A stretch of 64,000 bases of DNA from Peptococcaceae bacterium BICA1-7. Lineage in GTDB: Bacteria > Bacillota > Desulfotomaculia > Desulfotomaculales > Desulfocucumaceae. The translations under genes were made by a program, and so were the position numbers. Location: the NCBI GenBank assembly GCA_000802095.1, contig JUEB01000026.1, positions 434,001-498,000 of the forward strand, written 5' to 3'. Position 1 is the stretch's first letter; each line of letters opens with the position of its first letter. Below, one piece after another: positions 59,482 to 64,000 of the stretch. Under the pieces are notes generated by a model. The model was not told the DNA's origin. It worked only from the letters and a program-made list of their open reading frames with translations, and made no database searches.

Positions 59482-59875
59482 CAGCACCCTCCTTACTGGC
59501 TTCCCTATCCTTTATCCTTTTTTTAACCGCGCCCAGCACTTCCCCGGTGGTGCAGCCCAGGTGATAGGCCTCCACCAGGAGTTTATCCACCGACTCATCC
59601 AGTCTTTTGAGCCTATCACTTTCTGAAAGGGCCGAGGCCTGCCCGGACACAAATGTCCCCCGGCCTCTCAAGGTATATACCACTCCCTCATGCTCCAGCT
59701 CCTGATAGGCCTTTGAAATGGTGTTGGGATTAATGGCCAGCTGCAGGGCCAGGTCCCGCACCGAGGGAAGCTGCTCTCCGGGGGCCAGTGTGCCTCCGGC
59801 CACAGACCTCCGTATCTGGTCCATTATCTGTATGTATATAGGCACTCCCCGGCCGGGCTCCACCCTAAACCACAT
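59465..59875 (-). CDS. GntR-family repressor, YtrA subfamily
   Basis: 136 residues: winged helix (PIYIQIMDQIRRSVAGGTLAPGEQLPSVRDLALQLAINPNTISKAYQELEHEGVVYTLRGRGTFV) and a short C-terminal dimer region (LDESVDKLLVEAYHLGC), which is the definition of the YtrA subgroup, lacking a ligand domain. It is the first gene of an ABC operon, and an AGTGTA...TACACT operator overlaps its own promoter, so autorepression is very likely. In Bacillus, YtrA responds to cell-wall antibiotics. Confidence 0.95.
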   Translation of the reverse strand: MWFRVEPGRGVPIYIQIMDQIRRSVAGGTLAPGEQLPSVRDLALQLAINPNTISKAYQELEHEGVVYTLRGRGTFVSGQASALSESDRLKRLDESVDKLLVEAYHLGCTTGEVLGAVKKRIKDREASKEGADDGRQ

Positions 59876-59904
59876 CTGCCCACCACCTCCTGCACCAGTG
59901 TTTT

Positions 59905-59928
59905 AGTGTACTATTATTGTAATACACT
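59905..59928 (-). promoter_or_regulatory. YtrA-type operator
   Basis: AGTGTA (59905-59910) and TACACT (59923-59928) are exact inverted 6-mers separated by 12 nt. This is the form of the YtrA operator of Bacillus (AGTGTA...TACACT). It overlaps the -10 box of the operon promoter. Confidence 0.85.
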
Positions 59929-59944
59929 CGGAAAATAAGATCAA
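59916..59944 (-). promoter_or_regulatory. SigA promoter of the ytrA-like operon
   Basis: Minus strand: TTGATC (59944-59939), 17-nt spacer, TACAAT (59921-59916). The -10 box lies inside the operator, so the bound repressor would block RNA polymerase. Confidence 0.75.
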
Positions 59945-59983
59945 TCTCTATTGGTAAATTTCTTTAAGCAAAGCCAGGCCTTT

Positions 59984-60030
59984 ATAACTCCTGTCTCCTG
60001 TATTCTGTCTCCTGTCTCCCGACCGGAGAG
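59984..60030. repeat. Heptamer repeat family A, one-armed copy
   Basis: CTCCTGT-CTCCTGT-ATTCTGT-CTCCTGT-CTCCCGA followed by CCGGAGAGGGTTGCC. Five 7-bp units. It lies between the divergent ytrA-like operon and rqcH. Confidence 0.75.
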
Positions 60031-60053
60031 GGTTGCCTGTAAGCCATCCGAAA

Positions 60054-60083
60054 TTGACCGCCCCGCAATAACGGTGCTATACT
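60054..60083 (+). promoter_or_regulatory. SigA promoter of rqcH
   Basis: TTGACC (60054-60059), 18-nt spacer, TATACT (60078-60083). The ATG is 53 nt downstream with AGGGGTGATC before it. Confidence 0.7.
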
Positions 60084-60135
60084 GGTTTACGGGCTATAAG
60101 AAGATTCACTTCAGGCCTCAAAAAGGGGTGATCAT

Positions 60136-61929
60136 ATGCCCTTTGACGGAATGGTCATGGCGGCAATAGCAAGGGATCTGGCCGGCACTATCACCGGCTG
60201 CAGAATAGACAGGATTCATCAGCCGGCCCGGGAAGAGGTGCACCTGGTGCTTAGCAGGCCGGGGGCTAAATTCAGGCTTTTACTGTCCGCCGATCCGGGA
60301 ACTGCCAGAGTTCACCTGACCGGAACCGGGGCTGAAAACCCTCCCTCCCCTCCGGTATTCTGCATGGTGCTGCGCAAGCACCTGGAGGGAGGCAGGATAT
60401 ACGGGTTTTCCCAGCCTGGATATGACCGGGTGCTCACCATCGCGGTGGACACCAGGGACGACCTGGGAAGGCCCTCCCTTAAGCATATAATCTGTGAAAT
60501 TATGGGTAAGCACAGCAATATTATACTATTGGACCCCGGCACAGGGATTATACTGGACGGCATAAAGAGATACTCCCATGCGGTAAGCCGGCACCGTGAG
60601 GTTCTTCCGGGCAGGCATTATATACCGGCCCCGGCCGGCGGCAAAACAAACCCACTTTCCCTGGATGAGGAGAAGTTTTTCAGCATGATGATGGAAAGCG
60701 ACCTTAACTCCCGGGTCAGAGATATAGTGCAGAAAAAATTTGACGGCTTAAGCCCCTTACTGTCCAGTGAAATAGTATACCGGGCAGGCCTTGACCGGGA
60801 TATTGTTCTGGACAGGTGCGGCGCCTATGATTTAACCTCGGTCTATACCGCTTTAAAGAACATATATGAAAAGGCTGAAAATGGAGATTTCCAGCCCACC
60901 GTGGTATTTGAAGGCCGATCTGTAAGGGATTTCGGCGCCTTTGACCTGACCTGCCTGGAGGACCTCCAAAGGCAAACCGGGGGCATGAATGAGATGACCG
61001 ACCTCTTCTTCAGGCACCGGGCCCTTGATGAAAAGAATGGCCGGATACGCCAGTCCATAATGAGCCTGGTACACAAAGAGACCACCCGGCTGAAAAAGAA
61101 GCTCTCCCTCCAGTCGGCTGAATTGGAGGCCGCCTCCGATGCCGAGGCGCTTAGGCTGGCGGGGGAACTGGTCACCGCCAATATACACCGCCTTAAAAAG
61201 GGTGACACCGAAGTTTTCCTGGAAAACTTCTATAAAGAGGGCTGCCCACCGGAAAAGGTTGATCTGGACCCCCGGTATACACCGTCCGAAAACGCCCAGA
61301 ACTTTTTTAAGAAGTATTCCCGGGCTAAAAAGACCATTGAGGCGGCGTCTCATAATATTGAAAAAACAGAAGAGGAAATTGACTACCTGGGGGGAGTGGA
61401 AAATTCCGCAGCTCTGGCCTCAGTCAGTGAAGAGCTTGACCAGATCAAGGAAGAGCTTGTGGAGCAGGGCTACATGAAGGCCGGCGTCACACGCCCGGCT
61501 GTAAAGGCTGCCAAAAAAGAAAAGGCTGCTCCCCGGCCGGCCGTTTTTATCTCAAGCCAGGGCTTTACCATTATGGCCGGAAAAAACAACCGGCAAAACG
61601 ACTATCTGACCATGAGACTGGCCCTGCCCGGGGATATCTGGCTGCACGCCAGACAAATACCGGGGTGCCATGTGATTATAAAAACCGATGGAAAAGAGGT
61701 GCCGCCAGCCACACTGGAGGAGGCTGCCTCCCTGGCCGCGCTTTTCAGCCGGGCCGGCCAGTCCGGCAAGGTCCCGGTGGACTATACCTTTAAAAAGCAT
61801 GTTAGCAAGCCCCGGGGGGCCAAGCCCGGCTATGTTATATACACCGATCAGAAAACCATTATGGCCGGGCCGGACAAACTTCTGGCTGAAAAGCTTTCAC
61901 ATCTCCCAGCAAGTCCTCCAGCTGAATAA
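60136..61929 (+). CDS. rqcH: Ribosome quality control protein RqcH (NFACT)
   Basis: Bacterial homolog of NEMF/Rqc2: recruits tRNA-Ala to stalled 50S subunits and adds C-terminal alanine tails that mark nascent chains for decay. 597 residues. NFACT-N (1-190, RDLAGTITGCRIDRIHQPAREEVHLVL, CMVLRKHLEGGRI), a helical hairpin and coiled coil (about 290-430) and NFACT-R at the end (GKNNRQNDYLTMRL, DIWLHARQIPGCHVII). Older name: fibronectin-binding protein A. Own promoter; its 3-prime end overlaps the convergent gene by 71 bp. Confidence 0.96.
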   Translation: MPFDGMVMAAIARDLAGTITGCRIDRIHQPAREEVHLVLSRPGAKFRLLLSADPGTARVHLTGTGAENPPSPPVFCMVLRKHLEGGRIYGFSQPGYDRVLTIAVDTRDDLGRPSLKHIICEIMGKHSNIILLDPGTGIILDGIKRYSHAVSRHREVLPGRHYIPAPAGGKTNPLSLDEEKFFSMMMESDLNSRVRDIVQKKFDGLSPLLSSEIVYRAGLDRDIVLDRCGAYDLTSVYTALKNIYEKAENGDFQPTVVFEGRSVRDFGAFDLTCLEDLQRQTGGMNEMTDLFFRHRALDEKNGRIRQSIMSLVHKETTRLKKKLSLQSAELEAASDAEALRLAGELVTANIHRLKKGDTEVFLENFYKEGCPPEKVDLDPRYTPSENAQNFFKKYSRAKKTIEAASHNIEKTEEEIDYLGGVENSAALASVSEELDQIKEELVEQGYMKAGVTRPAVKAAKKEKAAPRPAVFISSQGFTIMAGKNNRQNDYLTMRLALPGDIWLHARQIPGCHVIIKTDGKEVPPATLEEAASLAALFSRAGQSGKVPVDYTFKKHVSKPRGAKPGYVIYTDQKTIMAGPDKLLAEKLSHLPASPPAE

Positions 61930-62665
61930 GCACTTTTTCATTAGCGGCGGCCAGCAGCGCCAGGGCGTTTCTCTCCGGAAAGCGGGCCAGTATTTTCACA
62001 ACTCCCCCCGCGCTCTGGACCATGTGTATACCGGCTTCAACATCCCAGGTGTGCGCACCCAGTGATATGTGGGCTATGCTGCTGCCCTCGGCCAGGTAGC
62101 ACAGGTCAAGGGCTGAACCTCCCGATATCCTAAGAGGAATCCTTTTTTCAAACAGCTTTCCCATTATCCGAAGAATTTCCGGGATACACCCCCTCCTGAC
62201 ATAGGCGCAGGTGGAGACACCTCTTCCATCAAACAAATTATCCGGGCAGGCTGACAGGCGCTGCCCGTTTTTTTGGCCCCCCTCAGGAGAGGCCTCATAT
62301 ATCTCGGCTGTCCTCGGGTTGATGATCATAGAGTGAACATAGCGGTCACCTTCTTTTAGCGCTATGGATACTGAGATGTCCCTTTCTCCTGCCATCAGCC
62401 CCACCGTATTGTCAATAGGGTCAATATACCAGCACAGCAGCCCGCTGCCCATAACACCGCTTTCTTCAGAGATAATTCTGTGGCCGGGGAATTCCTTTAA
62501 AATACTGCCTATTATAATTTTCTCAATATCTTTGTCCGCCCTCGTACAGATTTCCCGGTTTTCCTTGTACTCAAGGCCCCGCCCGGAAATGCCGTACAGC
62601 CTGAAATATTCAAAAACAGCTTCACTTATGGAAGAAAACAGCCGGTTCAGCCTGTCATCAGTCAT
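61859..62665 (-). CDS. Inositol monophosphatase family protein
   Basis: 268 residues from ATG 62665, 6 nt after AAAGGG; the upstream frame to 62764 lacks family similarity. Metal- and phosphate-binding motifs of the superfamily: IISEESG (metal Glu), WYIDPIDNTVGLMAGERDISVSIAL (DP-D-x-T; here DPIDNTVG where DPIDGT is usual) and ISLGAHTWDVEAGIHMVQSAGG (WDxxxG). The D-G-T to D-N-T change could alter activity. Possible role: inositol, fructose-bisphosphate or PAP phosphatase; not resolvable. Convergent 71-bp overlap with rqcH. Confidence 0.85.
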   Translation of the reverse strand: MTDDRLNRLFSSISEAVFEYFRLYGISGRGLEYKENREICTRADKDIEKIIIGSILKEFPGHRIISEESGVMGSGLLCWYIDPIDNTVGLMAGERDISVSIALKEGDRYVHSMIINPRTAEIYEASPEGGQKNGQRLSACPDNLFDGRGVSTCAYVRRGCIPEILRIMGKLFEKRIPLRISGGSALDLCYLAEGSSIAHISLGAHTWDVEAGIHMVQSAGGVVKILARFPERNALALLAAANEKVLIQLEDLLGDVKAFQPEVCPARP

Positions 62666-62818
62666 TTTATACCCTTTCCAGATATATTTTTTTCCCGTCC
62701 GGTATTCTACAAATACCTGGGGTAAACATAAACCACCTGACACCTTCACTGGTCGATGGCACACTTAGTGATGGATTTGGTCTTGCTGGTCTGGTGAGGG
62801 CCATGGCGGCAGTTCAAG

Positions 62819-64000
62819 TTACTTCAGTCCGTGCTGGGACAGGATGAAGGGGGCCAGGTCCAGTATTCTGGGGAAAGACTTTCCAAAGGCCGAGCCGGAC
62901 ACAAAAAGAGGGACCAGGGCATCAATTCTGTGCAAAGACCCGTGACTCCCGCATCCGAGGTGGGTTGGCCCCCAGGCCCCGTTAAACTCGTAGCCGCTTT
63001 TAGCTGTAACCACTAAATCTCCGGCATTCATACAGCCCAGAGCATTGTACAGCTGGGCCAGGGCATCGGGATATTCTCCATAGGCCGCGCTATGGCCGCT
63101 TATCCTTGCACCTGCCGCAGAGGGCTGCCCCCTTAATGACCAGCCCTGCCCGTACTGGTCCCATACATCCCTGCCGGGCCGGAAGGACAGCTCCTCCCCG
63201 CCGGCATTAATAATATGGCACCAGTCACCCTCCTTCCAGGCCAACTGGTCCACTCCTGTTACCCCCTTCAGCCTTTCCACAACCAGGGGCATTATTTTTT
63301 CCCTGTCTTTCAATATATAAATATAGCTCATTCTCTCGTTTATGCAGACAGCAATTTCACTGTCGTCACAGCTTTCCCCGCCCAGATTCACCTGGGTAAA
63401 ACCGGCCAGCACCCTGTCCAGGCGGACCATGCTGGCTCTGTCACTGCCCACCAGGCTCTGGGAGTGGTCCCCCACTATTATTATAGTGTTTTTCTCCAGG
63501 GCCTCGTCCCAGCTCTGAAAGGCCCCCAGCACCTTGCAGATCTGCCTGTCTGCTTTCTCAAGAGACTCCTCGCTGCTGTTTGGGTCGTGGCGATGGGAAT
63601 ACCCATCTGTATCCGGGAGATAAATAGTCAGAAAGTCCGGCTGTTTTCCTCTTTTTATCAGCCATCTGCCCACAGATCCTGAGTAATCATCGTTATACCC
63701 GAATTTCCATAAATGCCGGGGAGATAACAACATTTTAAGCCGCTGCCGTATGTCAGGAGGACAAAAGCTGCCCAGAAAAAGACTGCCGGGACCATAAAGC
63801 TTACCCTTAATGCCAAATCCTGAAAGTATCTGCAGAATTAAGGGCAACCTTGGCCGGTAGGCAAGGCCTCCCCTGAATATAAAAGGGTTCACCGCCCCGG
63901 TGGTTAGCCCTTGGTCCTCCAGTGACTCGTAGAGGGTTTTTACTTTACTGCTAAGGTGAATGTGGTTAAGATTGAAAAGCAGTTCCTGCACCACACGCTT
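62819..64000 (-). CDS. Alkaline phosphatase-superfamily protein (N-terminus cut)
   Basis: The frame runs through the window end with no stop, so the N-terminus, which should hold the first metal Asp and the Thr/Ser nucleophile, is missing. What remains looks like a type I phosphodiesterase/nucleotide pyrophosphatase: FLTIYLPDTDGYSHRHDPNS (metal Asp and His), IIVGDHSQSLVG (D-H pair) and GPTHLGCGSHGSLHRIDALVPLFVSG. 393 residues are visible. Substrate unknown. It ends 54 bp upstream of the region preceding the monophosphatase-family gene. Confidence 0.8.
   Translation of the reverse strand, partial: KRVVQELLFNLNHIHLSSKVKTLYESLEDQGLTTGAVNPFIFRGGLAYRPRLPLILQILSGFGIKGKLYGPGSLFLGSFCPPDIRQRLKMLLSPRHLWKFGYNDDYSGSVGRWLIKRGKQPDFLTIYLPDTDGYSHRHDPNSSEESLEKADRQICKVLGAFQSWDEALEKNTIIIVGDHSQSLVGSDRASMVRLDRVLAGFTQVNLGGESCDDSEIAVCINERMSYIYILKDREKIMPLVVERLKGVTGVDQLAWKEGDWCHIINAGGEELSFRPGRDVWDQYGQGWSLRGQPSAAGARISGHSAAYGEYPDALAQLYNALGCMNAGDLVVTAKSGYEFNGAWGPTHLGCGSHGSLHRIDALVPLFVSGSAFGKSFPRILDLAPFILSQHGLK

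Overview
The window looks like a chromosomal segment of an anaerobic, flagellated Gram-positive bacterium of the Clostridia/Desulfotomaculia type (Peptococcaceae or Pelotomaculum-like). Reasons: csrA and fliW lie together downstream of flgM-flgN-flgK-flgL; rpoZ-gmk-remA-yicC are in Firmicute order; a rubredoxin/flavodiiron protein oxygen-detoxification cluster is present; and promoters are of the SigA and SigD types. The placement is inferred from gene content, since no rRNA is present.

Layout. Bases 1-12.1 kb hold one long minus-strand motility block: flgM, flgN, flgK, flgL, a FlaG-like gene, fliW, csrA and flagellin (cut by the window start), behind motB, motA, cheW, cheA and cheB. A tRNA-Val(CAC) with its own promoter and terminator follows. 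From 12.6 to 18.1 kb come a tiny membrane protein, DUF5317, a membrane HD-GYP protein, an EF-hand-type protein and a DUF2334/FG-GAP lipoprotein. From 18.3 to 29 kb lie a cyclic-nucleotide-binding/DUF2225 protein, the rubredoxin-FprA-flavin reductase cluster, a MASE3 two-component system, several small conserved proteins and a CBS-PAS-sigma54 activator. From 29 to 34.5 kb is a purine/nucleoside ABC importer with xpt; then an acyl-CoA synthetase and a HlyD-ABC-TetR export operon (34.8-41.5 kb). From 41.5 to 49.6 kb are uvsE, small ORFs, a structured intergenic segment, coaBC, rpoZ, gmk, remA, yicC, an aminotransferase and dapF. The rest carries a calcium P-type ATPase, a MacB-like exporter, a YtrA-type ABC operon with a clear operator, rqcH, an inositol-monophosphatase-family gene and a truncated phosphodiesterase-like gene.

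Regulation that can be read directly: the flagellin gene has a SigD-type promoter and an 88-nt leader with two hairpins that present GGA in their loops, one of them holding the Shine-Dalgarno sequence. This fits the CsrA/FliW translational switch encoded next door. A second structured segment at 43365-43504 has a 15-bp outer helix and three hairpins with AGGA-type loops. It is my best candidate for an undescribed RNA, possibly a CsrA-binding one.

The intergenic spacers are unusually rich in dispersed repeats. Four families are built from different 7-bp units (GGGAGAC/A, GAATCCA/T, GCTGATT, GGGATTA-like), often as inverted arrays. A fifth is a 51-52 bp element bounded by GGGGACA...TGTCCCC. Some heptamer arrays sit against GC-rich terminator-like hairpins, and several elements share a GCTTATACTG-like tag.
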